Positions 58,012 through 64,000 of a stretch of 64,000 nucleotides of DNA are shown one piece after another. The notes beneath the pieces were generated by a model. It worked only from the letters and a program-made list of their open reading frames with translations. It did no database searches and was not told the origin of the DNA. The stretch is taken from IMG/VR virus record IMGVR_UViG_3300024314_000002, positions 38,535-102,534 of that record; one strand, written 5' to 3'. This stretch comes from a virus. Position numbers and translations under genes: made by a program. Positions within the stretch are counted from its first letter, which is position 1. Each line of letters opens with the position of its first letter.

Positions 58012-58500
58012 ATGAGAGCACTTATCGTAATTGCACAACCAAATATGAATAGTTTCGAACAGACTACAATGTTAAGAACTATTGCAAGAGTATTTGACGT
58101 ATTAGAAATAAAACATGAAGTATTAGATCTTTATGTAAACGGAAAAGTAGGTCCTGAGGCTAAGCCAAAAAACTTTAATTTAAGAGTTAAAAATGCAACA
58201 CATGTGTATATCATCGCAAATTCTGCATGGTTACCTTTAGTTGATTTATTCTTAGAACCATTTGATTTTGAAGGAAAGCATATTGAAGCTATGATTTCTC
58301 ATAACAGATCTAAAAGTATTTGGAGATGGTTAAGTGCAGAATCTAGATTAGCACAATCTGCGTTTGGTTCTTCTATTAAAAAATTATTTAAGATTAAGGC
58401 AAGTCACCTATGGGATGTAGATGAACTTACTAGACTTGAGAAGACAAATTATATTAAACAGATTAGAGAAGAAATCTTAAATGATTTCGATGCAAAGTAA
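58012..58500 (+). CDS. Flavodoxin-fold protein (small relative of NQO family)
   Basis: The 162-aa protein starts 'MRALIVIAQPNMNSFEQTTM', equivalent to the phosphate loop of the 44666 protein, and has 'ATHVYIIANSAWLPLVDLFL' in the flavin-site position. It is shorter, lacks the 'HGAPS' loop and has a basic 'KSIWRWLSAESR' region. It may be a redox protein or a degraded paralogue. A late box precedes it. Confidence 0.65.
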   Translation: MRALIVIAQPNMNSFEQTTMLRTIARVFDVLEIKHEVLDLYVNGKVGPEAKPKNFNLRVKNATHVYIIANSAWLPLVDLFLEPFDFEGKHIEAMISHNRSKSIWRWLSAESRLAQSAFGSSIKKLFKIKASHLWDVDELTRLEKTNYIKQIREEILNDFDAK

Positions 58501-58522
58501 TCTATTTTATAGTATATCAGAA

Positions 58523-58546
58523 GGGAATAAAGCAATTTATTCCTTT
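58523..58546 (+). terminator. Rho-independent terminator
   Basis: GGGAATAAA pairs with TTTATTCC around a 4-nt loop, followed by TTTTT. Confidence 0.85.
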
Positions 58547-58569
58547 TTGGGGACTAAATTGAAAATAAA

Positions 58570-58634
58570 TTGAAAATAAACAGCTAAAAGTTTTTTTATC
58601 TCAGATTTTTTGCTTATATTAGTATAGTAATAAT
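58570..58634 (+). repeat. Dispersed intergenic element, copy G
   Basis: TTGAAAATAAACAGCTAAAAG, T run, ATCTCAG, TTTTTTGCTTATATTAG and TATAGTAATAATC. Its left edge is partly duplicated (TTGAAAATAAATTGAAAATAAAC). It follows a terminator, which supports promoter function. Confidence 0.88.
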
Positions 58635-58648
58635 CAAACAAACAAAAT

Positions 58649-58972
58649 ATGTCAAACATCCTAACATTCGTACTTAGAAACTCTATGGGAGATTCAACAA
58701 ACAATGGTCTATCTTCAAGAGAAGACTCTATTATTCTGCACTATGGCCCTGATGCCGATTTAGCAGATTTAACCTTAATTCCAGATGATGAATTGGTTTT
58801 AGTAGAAAGACAGCTATTCGGAAAGGAAGCATGGTATGCAGTTCCTGCCGGATTATACAAGAACAATAAACACACAATGTTTGGCGGCAATTTTATTCAC
58901 ACTTCAGACTCAAGATTTCCATCTTCTGCACCAATTGCAGTTCATGACAGAGTAGAATCTAATAACTATTAA
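58649..58972 (+). CDS. Hypothetical protein (107 aa) upstream of DNA ligase
   Basis: The 107-aa product ('TFVLRNSMGDSTNNGLSSRE', 'SIILHYGPDADLADL') is beta-rich. Nothing links it to a known family. It is co-transcribed with ligase (2-bp gap). Confidence 0.6.
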   Translation: MSNILTFVLRNSMGDSTNNGLSSREDSIILHYGPDADLADLTLIPDDELVLVERQLFGKEAWYAVPAGLYKNNKHTMFGGNFIHTSDSRFPSSAPIAVHDRVESNNY

Positions 58973-58973
58973 T

Positions 58974-60266
58974 ATGAAAGAATTAAAACTTACACAAGAA
59001 TTTGTAAACGAATCTAATTCAACAAATTCAAACACGGACAAGATTAACGTAATTAAGAAGTATTCTAATCAACCAGATGTTCTTAAAGTGCTGCAGTATA
59101 CATACGACACGTTTAAACAGTATTATGTTACTTCAAAAAACTGTAAGAAGAGAAGTGATCTAGTGCTTCCTTTCGGATCTTATACTGATATCTTCTCTTT
59201 GTTAGATGCATTGAGTTCTCGACAAATAACTGGTCATTCTGCGATTGAAGCGGTAAATACATTTGTAGAAGAGAATAAAGAATACTCTGATCTTATTTGG
59301 AATATCATTGACGGAAACCTAAAAACTAGGTCAACTATTTCTATGATTAATAAAGTTGTACCGGGTTTAATTCCAACCTTTGACGTAGCACTCGCTCAAG
59401 CGTATGACGAAAAGACTAAAAAGAAAGTAGATTGGAATGACGGATGGTATGTTAGTCGTAAACTAGATGGTGTTAGATGTCTAGCAATTATTGATGATAA
59501 AGGAGATGTTAATTTCTATAGTAGAGCAGGAAAAGAATTTACAACACTAGATTCTTTGAAACCTTCTATCCAAAGATTAGGTCTTACGAATATGGTGTTT
59601 GATGGTGAAGTTTGTATGGTAGATGAAAATGGAAATGAAGATTTCCAAGGTATCATTAAGCAAATTAAAAGAAAAGATCATACTATTACAAATCCATTTT
59701 ATCATATCTTTGATTTATTGACCATTAAAGAATTTAACGATAAAGAATCTATTACCTCTTTTAGTGAAAGACAATCTAACCTTAGAGCGTATGTTCTAGA
59801 TGGCGATCAATTTATTAGCCACCTTGTTCAAATGTTAGGAGATGATCTTGTAATGGAAAGAATGATGGAACTATCGAAAGAAGGAGGATGGGAAGGACTA
59901 ATGCTTCGTAAGAATACAACATACCAAGGAAAACGTTCTAGTGATGTTCTTAAGGTTAAGAAATTCTATGATGATGAATATTATGTAGTTGATTTAGAGA
60001 ATGCTCTTAATAGAGTTATCGTTGACGGGAAAGAAGTTGAAGAAATGATGCTTAAGAATGTTGTAGTTGAACATAAAGGAAGTAGAGTTCAGGTTGGTTC
60101 TGGTTTTTCACATGAACAAAAAAGATTTTATTTTAAAAATCCTGATAAAATTCTAGGAAAGCAAATCACTGTTCAATATTTTGAAGAAACTACAAATCAA
60201 CATGGAGAACATTCACTTAGGTTCCCTGTGATCAAAGCGGTTTATGAAACAGAGCGTACCTTTTAA
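58974..60266 (+). CDS. 30: ATP-dependent DNA ligase (T4 gp30-like)
   Basis: The 430-aa protein has the adenylation motif KLDGVR with K163, motif III 'VFDGEVC', 'GGWEGLMLRK' (motif IV) and 'DVLKVKKF' (motif V). N-terminal helical residues align with the T4 gp30 N-domain ('KINVIKKYSNQPDVLKVLQY'). Length is a little under T4 ligase (487 aa). It seals nicks between lagging-strand fragments. Confidence 0.94.
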   Translation: MKELKLTQEFVNESNSTNSNTDKINVIKKYSNQPDVLKVLQYTYDTFKQYYVTSKNCKKRSDLVLPFGSYTDIFSLLDALSSRQITGHSAIEAVNTFVEENKEYSDLIWNIIDGNLKTRSTISMINKVVPGLIPTFDVALAQAYDEKTKKKVDWNDGWYVSRKLDGVRCLAIIDDKGDVNFYSRAGKEFTTLDSLKPSIQRLGLTNMVFDGEVCMVDENGNEDFQGIIKQIKRKDHTITNPFYHIFDLLTIKEFNDKESITSFSERQSNLRAYVLDGDQFISHLVQMLGDDLVMERMMELSKEGGWEGLMLRKNTTYQGKRSSDVLKVKKFYDDEYYVVDLENALNRVIVDGKEVEEMMLKNVVVEHKGSRVQVGSGFSHEQKRFYFKNPDKILGKQITVQYFEETTNQHGEHSLRFPVIKAVYETERTF

Positions 60267-60289
60267 ATATAATTAATTAAATCCCATAT

Positions 60290-60982
60290 ATGACAATAGT
60301 TTTAGGAGACGGTTTATTAGCATCAGAACTTATAGGACAAACAGGATGGTCTTATATTTCAAGAAAACAGGACTTTTTAAATTTTAATAGTCTTAGTAGT
60401 GTTATTAATTTAATTCCAAAGGACTGCACTACGATAGTCAATTGCATTGCATACACAGACACCTATTCTGATGATAAATCTAAAATGCTTCAAACTAATT
60501 ATCATTCAGTTGCAAACTTGGCTGAATTCTGTAATCATAGAGGAATAAAACTAATTCACTATTCTACAGATTACGTATATGCTGGTTCAAATCCAAATGC
60601 AAGCGAAGAAGATATTCCTATTCCTGATAAAACATGGTATGCATATTCTAAATTATTAGCAGACGAGCATATCATTAGACATTCAGATGATTATCTAATC
60701 GTAAGAGGGAGTCACAGAATTAATCCATTTCCTTATGCAACTGCATGGAACGATCAGATAGGAAATTTCGATGATGTAGATGTATTAGTAAATCAGTGGA
60801 TCAAGCTAATTAAAGCAGAGCAGAAAGGTGTATGGAATATAGGAACACCTTCGAAGAGCGTATATGAATATGCATCTAGAGAAAAAGATGTTGATTCAGC
60901 ACCTGCCCCTGATCATTTCCCAAAGGATACGACAATGGATCTTACGAAACTTAATGTATTTTTAAAAAATTATGAAATATAA
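60290..60982 (+). CDS. dTDP-4-dehydrorhamnose reductase-like SDR (RmlD type)
   Basis: The 230-aa protein has a shortened Rossmann start ('MTIVLGDGLLASELIG'), 'TTIVNCIAYTDTYSDD', 'KLIHYSTDYVYAG' and the catalytic 'WYAYSKLLADEHI' (YxxxK), as in RmlD. The C-terminal part is shorter than in RmlD (about 290 aa). With RfbC it could complete dTDP-rhamnose synthesis, provided host or other phage enzymes make the intermediate. Confidence 0.83.
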   Translation: MTIVLGDGLLASELIGQTGWSYISRKQDFLNFNSLSSVINLIPKDCTTIVNCIAYTDTYSDDKSKMLQTNYHSVANLAEFCNHRGIKLIHYSTDYVYAGSNPNASEEDIPIPDKTWYAYSKLLADEHIIRHSDDYLIVRGSHRINPFPYATAWNDQIGNFDDVDVLVNQWIKLIKAEQKGVWNIGTPSKSVYEYASREKDVDSAPAPDHFPKDTTMDLTKLNVFLKNYEI

Positions 60983-61118
60983 ATCAATAACAGATCATAT
61001 ATGGCGATGTGGATGTGGCTCAATGAATTCTCCTTATTTAGAAAAATGTGGATTCTGCGGCACTGATAATAAAAATCACAATGCGTTTATAGAAACAAAT
61101 TCTCAAAAAGAAGTATAA
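60972..61118 (+). CDS. Small zinc-ribbon-like protein (48 aa)
   Basis: The ATG at 60972 overlaps the RmlD-like gene by 11 bp. The 48-aa product has CxC (residues 13, 15) and CxxC (26, 29), a possible zinc site ('WRCGCGSMNSPYLEKCGFCG'). Confidence 0.55.
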   Translation: MKYKSITDHIWRCGCGSMNSPYLEKCGFCGTDNKNHNAFIETNSQKEV

Positions 61119-61123
61119 ACTAC

Positions 61124-61408
61124 ATGGCAAGAGAAATAAAGTTAACAGTATGCTCGGGTTGTATCGAAGATTTTCCAGATGGAGATTTATATACAGTAAC
61201 GAGATACATGAATAGATCACTACCCGATAAGACTAATATGTATTCTACGCCATATTGTGAAACTTGTATCAAAAAAGACAAAGACGGTTATGTAGATATT
61301 AAACTTGAACCTAAAAACGTTTTAAAGGAAAGAGCAAAGAAAGAAAAAGAAGCACTTAAGGCAAAGGAAGCAAAAAAGAAAGCAGCACTCAAAAAGAAAA
61401 AGAAATGA
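61124..61408 (+). CDS. Small protein with two Cys pairs and a basic tail (94 aa)
   Basis: Residues 10-13 (CSGC) and about 46-49 (CETC) could bind zinc; the last 35 residues are lysine/alanine-rich ('KEALKAKEAKKKAALKKKKK'), a likely nucleic acid-binding tail. No family recognised. Confidence 0.6.
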   Translation: MAREIKLTVCSGCIEDFPDGDLYTVTRYMNRSLPDKTNMYSTPYCETCIKKDKDGYVDIKLEPKNVLKERAKKEKEALKAKEAKKKAALKKKKK

Positions 61409-61638
61409 TAACAACACAAACTAACTTATACGACTCTTCGACTATTGTATCGTCTTCATATATTTATAAGACAAAGGAATTATATGTTGGATTTAAACAT
61501 GGAACTTATTTATATAAAGAAGTAGAAGAAAACGACTACCATGCCTTTAGAGATGCAACATCACAGGGAATTGCCCTTAATAATATAATTAAAGGTGTGT
61601 ATAAATACGAGAAAATAGAAGAAGAACATGCAAAATAA
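61405..61638 (+). CDS. KTSC-domain-like small protein (77 aa)
   Basis: The pattern 'SSTIVSSSYIYKTKELYVGF' then 'GTYLYKEVEENDYHAFRDAT' and 'SQGIALNNIIKGVYKYE' fits the KTSC domain, named for a Lys-tRNA-synthetase-associated module of unknown role. It overlaps both neighbours by a few bases. Confidence 0.7.
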   Translation: MITTQTNLYDSSTIVSSSYIYKTKELYVGFKHGTYLYKEVEENDYHAFRDATSQGIALNNIIKGVYKYEKIEEEHAK

Positions 61639-62095
61639 GAGAACCGGAATTACATGCTCTACATTTGATCTGTTTCATGCAGGTCATGTAAAGATGCTAG
61701 AGGAAGCTAAGAAAGAGTGCGATTATCTAATAGTTGCTTTACAAACAGATCCCTCAATTGATCGACCTGATTCCAAGAACCCTCCTATCCAGTCTTTAGT
61801 CGAAAGATACATTCAAGTTAAGGCTTGTAGATATGTAGATGAAATAGTCCCTTACCAAACTGAAAAGGATCTCGAAGATATTTTCGCAAGTTTCGATATT
61901 GATTGTAGAGTAATAGGTATCGAATATAAAGATAAGAATTTTACAGGAAAAGATACATGTGTAAAGAGAGGAATCGAGATCATATATAATAAAAGAGATC
62001 ATGGTTTTTCAAGCACAGAACTCAGAAATAGAGTATGGGAAGTAGAGCATGTAAAAAGTTTAGAATTAATTGAAAAAAAATTCAATAAAAGTTGA
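61628..62095 (+). CDS. Cytidylyltransferase-like protein (TagD/RfaE-C type)
   Basis: The 155-aa protein has 'GITCSTFDLFHAGHVKMLEE' (the HxGH nucleotide-binding motif), 'SLVERYIQVKACRYVDEIVP' and the terminal 'HGFSSTELRNRV'. Glycerol-3-phosphate or related cytidylyltransferases have this order. The product may be a CDP-alcohol or CDP-sugar for surface glycan or lipid synthesis. The exact substrate is uncertain. Confidence 0.82.
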   Translation: MQNKRTGITCSTFDLFHAGHVKMLEEAKKECDYLIVALQTDPSIDRPDSKNPPIQSLVERYIQVKACRYVDEIVPYQTEKDLEDIFASFDIDCRVIGIEYKDKNFTGKDTCVKRGIEIIYNKRDHGFSSTELRNRVWEVEHVKSLELIEKKFNKS

Positions 62096-62121
62096 AACTA
62101 AATTAAAGATATTGGTATAAT
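62092..62121 (+). promoter_or_regulatory. Putative promoter of the histone-like gene and downstream RNA
   Basis: TTGAAA (62092-62097), an 18-bp spacer and TATAAT (62116-62121): the best match to a consensus promoter in the window. Confidence 0.6.
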
Positions 62122-62157
62122 TACCGAATAACAATTAAATATTAAAAATTCAAAGAA

Positions 62158-62340
62158 ATGACAAATTTATTATCACAAATCCAAGAAACCCTGGATTCAA
62201 TTCAGGACGACGCTACTAAGTTTAACGAAAAAGGAAACAAAGCAGCAGGAACAAGAGTAAGAAAAGGAATGCAAGCTATCAAAGCGTTAGCGCAAGATGT
62301 AAGAGTTGCAGTTTCTGAAGCAAATAAAGCAAAAGTCTAA
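62158..62340 (+). CDS. Histone H1/Hc1-like small basic protein (60 aa)
   Basis: The 60-aa product contains 'KFNEKGNKAAGTRVRKGMQA' and 'IKALAQDVRVAVSEANKA', matching the Hc1-type histone-H1-like proteins widespread in Bacteroidetes. These bind and compact DNA. It has a strong consensus-type promoter and is followed immediately by the structured non-coding stretch. Confidence 0.78.
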   Translation: MTNLLSQIQETLDSIQDDATKFNEKGNKAAGTRVRKGMQAIKALAQDVRVAVSEANKAKV

Positions 62341-62840
62341 GGTTATATACTAACCAAGGAAAACGTTCTTTAACATATTGTAGAAGGCACATTACCAGAT
62401 TGATCATCTAGAATGTGAGTGTATTGCCGAAAAAATCCTAATGGAAAGAGGGATTAAGGCACACTAAGACACCGAACAAGTTTCGGCTCGATTGCAGAAG
62501 TGAGTAATTGAGACTCGACAGAGTAGATAGTGGTAGATCGGAAAAGATAAATCTAAACTGATTTTTCCGAGAGCATTGCAAGCAGCCGAAAGGAACCCTT
62601 GCCGTAAACTGACTGAATAATCCTATCTTATAGGGGATAAAGTACAACTAAAGCCATTGTGGCGCTATAACGAGATTAACCATCTTGAGTAGAACTTGAA
62701 ATAATAGTAAAGTTAGTTGGTATGCAGTATATCATACAATAAGACGATCTTCTAAGGCTAGTATACCTTAGTACACGATCCTTCTATGTTATAACCCAGA
62801 ACCTAGTGAAAGCTAGGTTCTTAGGGGGTAAGTAATGATA
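62341..62840 (+). ncRNA. Candidate large structured non-coding RNA (about 500 nt)
   Basis: The 672 bp between the histone-like gene and MarC contain no ORF above 47 codons, and the first 500 bp have higher GC than other spacers. Hairpins include GGTTA/TAACC (62341-62355, directly after the stop), CCGAA/TTCGG (62472-62486), TCGGAAAA/TTTTCCGA (62538-62570), and an 8-bp perfect stem GAACCTAG/CTAGGTTC (62799-62820). No tRNA-like end, RNase P or tmRNA signature was found. It may belong to the class of large ornate phage RNAs (for example GOLLD or ROOL) or be new. Confidence 0.5.
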
Positions 62841-62855
62841 AAAACAGTTTAAATC

Positions 62856-62999
62856 ATGAACAGTGAACAGTCAAACAACGGAAACACTCAGATAAACCAC
62901 GAAAGAGCAAGTCTGAATAGTAGAGTTTCTAGGTTTAGAATTCTTGGTCAAACCAAGAAAGTACAATGGGACGGTAGAAGAAGAAACCGAACTATTTAA
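62856..62999 (+). CDS. Possible small basic protein (47 aa) at the 3' end of the RNA region
   Basis: The ORF reads 'MNSEQSNNGNTQINHERASL' and ends 'KKVQWDGRRRNRTI', polar then basic. It contains the perfect stem TTCTTGGT/ACCAAGAA (62941-62959), so it could instead be part of the RNA. ATG lies in AAATC context, weaker than in most genes here. Confidence 0.35.
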   Translation: MNSEQSNNGNTQINHERASLNSRVSRFRILGQTKKVQWDGRRRNRTI

Positions 63000-63012
63000 A
63001 TATTATTAAAAG

Positions 63013-63615
63013 ATGGAACTAATCTTAAACGTTCTTACGGTTTTTTTAACCCTGTTTGCGGTTATCGATATGCCAGGTAATGTACCACTAATCATCAAGC
63101 TTAGAAAGGAGAATGGTGAAATAGAATCGGCGAAGGCTACGTTAATCGCAATATGCATTATGATATCTTTCCTATTTGTAGGTAAAACCCTCTTCATGTT
63201 ATTAGGTATTGAAACATTCCACTTTGCATTAGCAGGTGCAATGCTTCTTCTTTATTTTGGTGTAAAGATGGTTTTAGGAATCGAATCCAGCGCCGAGACA
63301 GAACCTATGCCAGCAACTATATTTCCAATAGCATTTCCAATTATAGCAGGACCAGGAACCTTATCAACTATCATGTCCTTAACACAAGATCTTTCAGATT
63401 TGGTAATTATTATAGGAATAGTTTTAAACGCAATAGTAATTTACGTATTTTTAAAATCTGCAGACTGGATTCAACGTAAAGTTGGTGTAATAGGAATTAC
63501 AATAATGGAAAGAGTTTTTGGTATTATTCTTATCGCAATAGGTATGAAAATCTTAATCACTTCCCTAGTTTTAAGCATTAATGACGTTAATGCCTCCTTA
63601 GTCACCAATATCTAG
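63013..63615 (+). CDS. MarC-family integral membrane protein
   Basis: The 200-aa protein has six hydrophobic segments and the family blocks 'FAVIDMPGNVPLI', 'FALAGAMLLLYFGVKMVLG' and 'IAFPIIAGPGTLSTIMSLTQ'. MarC proteins are inner-membrane proteins of unclear transport role, once linked to multiple drug resistance. Length matches the family (about 200-220 aa). Phage copies are unusual. Confidence 0.88.
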   Translation: MELILNVLTVFLTLFAVIDMPGNVPLIIKLRKENGEIESAKATLIAICIMISFLFVGKTLFMLLGIETFHFALAGAMLLLYFGVKMVLGIESSAETEPMPATIFPIAFPIIAGPGTLSTIMSLTQDLSDLVIIIGIVLNAIVIYVFLKSADWIQRKVGVIGITIMERVFGIILIAIGMKILITSLVLSINDVNASLVTNI

Positions 63616-63622
63616 ATATATA
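63615..63622 (+). promoter_or_regulatory. Putative late promoter box GATATATA
   Basis: It overlaps the MarC stop and lies 25 bp before the lipoprotein start. Confidence 0.4.
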
Positions 63623-63647
63623 AATAAATAAAATAAACGACTTAACA

Positions 63648-63842
63648 ATGAAAAAGAAAATGATTGCATTGTCGTTAAGTTTAATTTTATTATCTAGCTG
63701 TGGATCAAGCAAATCTACTTCTGACTCTCAATATGAATCTGAGCCAATTACTGAACAGGAGCATCATGAGAAGGTTCTAAATGGACTCTTATTTACGATT
63801 ATAGTTTTTGCTATATTTAGTGCAATAGGAAATAAACCTTAA
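63648..63842 (+). CDS. Small lipoprotein with C-terminal membrane segment (64 aa)
   Basis: A signal peptide ends in lipobox LLSSC (C18), followed by a short serine/acidic linker and a hydrophobic segment 'VLNGLLFTIIVFAIFSAI'. It could be a spanin-like or superinfection-exclusion lipoprotein; the late box before it fits a lysis-time role. Confidence 0.6.
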   Translation: MKKKMIALSLSLILLSSCGSSKSTSDSQYESEPITEQEHHEKVLNGLLFTIIVFAIFSAIGNKP

Positions 63843-63853
63843 CTACAATTTAT

Positions 63854-63920
63854 TTGAAAATAAACTGCCCGAAATTTTTTTATTTCGGGTTTTTTAGTTA
63901 TATTAGTATAGTAATTAAAT
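63854..63920 (+). repeat. Dispersed intergenic element, copy H (diverged)
   Basis: TTGAAAATAAACTGCC, then an exact inverted repeat CCCGAAAT/ATTTCGGG around a T run, then TTTTTTAGTTATATTAG and TATAGTAATTAAAT. The ATCTCAG block is replaced by ATTTCGGG, so this copy looks like a fused terminator and promoter. Confidence 0.8.
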
Positions 63921-63928
63921 AAACTAAT

Positions 63929-64000
63929 ATGAAAATAACTAAGAAGATCAAATCAAAACTGTTAACGTATCTATTTAACGATTGGGTAACCACTGAAGAA
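63929..64000 (+). CDS. Start of a hypothetical protein, cut by window end
   Basis: ATG after repeat copy H opens a frame (first residues 'MKITKKIKSKLLTYLFNDWV') that continues past the window. Too short to identify. Confidence 0.55.
   Translation, partial: MKITKKIKSKLLTYLFNDWVTTEE

Noticed and set aside
58974-59016. Capsid-targeting-like start on DNA ligase (MKELKLTQEFVNES)
   Set aside because: This segment aligns with the normal N-terminal domain of T4 ligase, so the resemblance is probably chance.
62341-62840. tmRNA or RNase P RNA as identity of the structured region
   Set aside because: No tRNA-like ends, no tag-peptide context, and no RNase P core sequences were found.
1-64000. CRISPR arrays, insertion sequences, integrase or attachment sites
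   Set aside because: No regularly spaced repeats, transposase, integrase or att-like duplications were seen. The dispersed element is intergenic and promoter-like, not a CRISPR or IS.

Overview
This window is part of the genome of a large, AT-rich, lytic tailed phage of the T4-like myovirus type, and it probably infects a marine Bacteroidetes (Flavobacteriia-type) bacterium. The phage assignment rests on recognisable T4-family proteins: sliding clamp gp45, DNA polymerase gp43, UvsX, helicase gp41, the gp46/gp47 recombination nuclease, clamp loader gp44, RNase H, late sigma gp55, terminase gp16/gp17, sheath gp18, tube gp19, portal gp20, protease/scaffold gp21/22 and capsid gp23. The host guess rests on start sites preceded by A-rich stretches instead of Shine-Dalgarno sequences, a phage-encoded secreted protein ending in a CHU_C/type IX secretion sorting domain, and an Hc1/histone H1-like protein of a type common in Bacteroidetes. 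Almost every gene is on the + strand; only two are on the - strand.

Layout. Positions 1-10000 hold nucleotide metabolism, replication and recombination: the end of nrdA, clamp, the C-terminal half of a split DNA polymerase, UvsX, DnaB-type helicase, gp47 and gp46. Positions 10000-21800 hold a AAA+ ATPase, tail-completion, late sigma and head genes (gp15-like, gp55, gp4, gp20, a fused protease-scaffold, gp23). Positions 22300-25750 return to replication (gp44, RNase H). Positions 25780-38700 form the packaging and tail block: a neck-like protein, gp16, gp17, gp18, gp19, a gp26-like protein with a probable +1 frameshift extension, and a very hydrophobic tape-measure-like protein. Positions 38700-64000 are an accessory region of small unknown genes, six tRNAs, and many metabolic or host-interaction genes: sugar-nucleotide enzymes, a eukaryotic-type phosphomannomutase, two 2-oxoglutarate oxygenases in the window, flavodoxin-fold reductases, nucleotidases, a Fpg/Nei glycosylase, DNA ligase, an ECF sigma factor, PspC and MarC membrane proteins, two secreted proteins, a histone-like protein and a roughly 500-nt structured non-coding stretch.

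How the parts work together. Three kinds of putative promoter recur. (a) TTGAAA-like box, 18 bp spacer, TATAAT-like box, found before replication genes and a few accessory genes. (b) A roughly 65-bp repeated element, eight copies, before accessory and early-type genes. (c) [G/A]ATATATA about 22-50 bp before virion genes, similar to the T4 late -10 box. With a gp55-like late sigma, a gp33-like candidate coactivator and an ECF sigma all encoded here, the phage seems to run its own layered transcription programme. All functional names come from reading motifs by eye; no database search was run.
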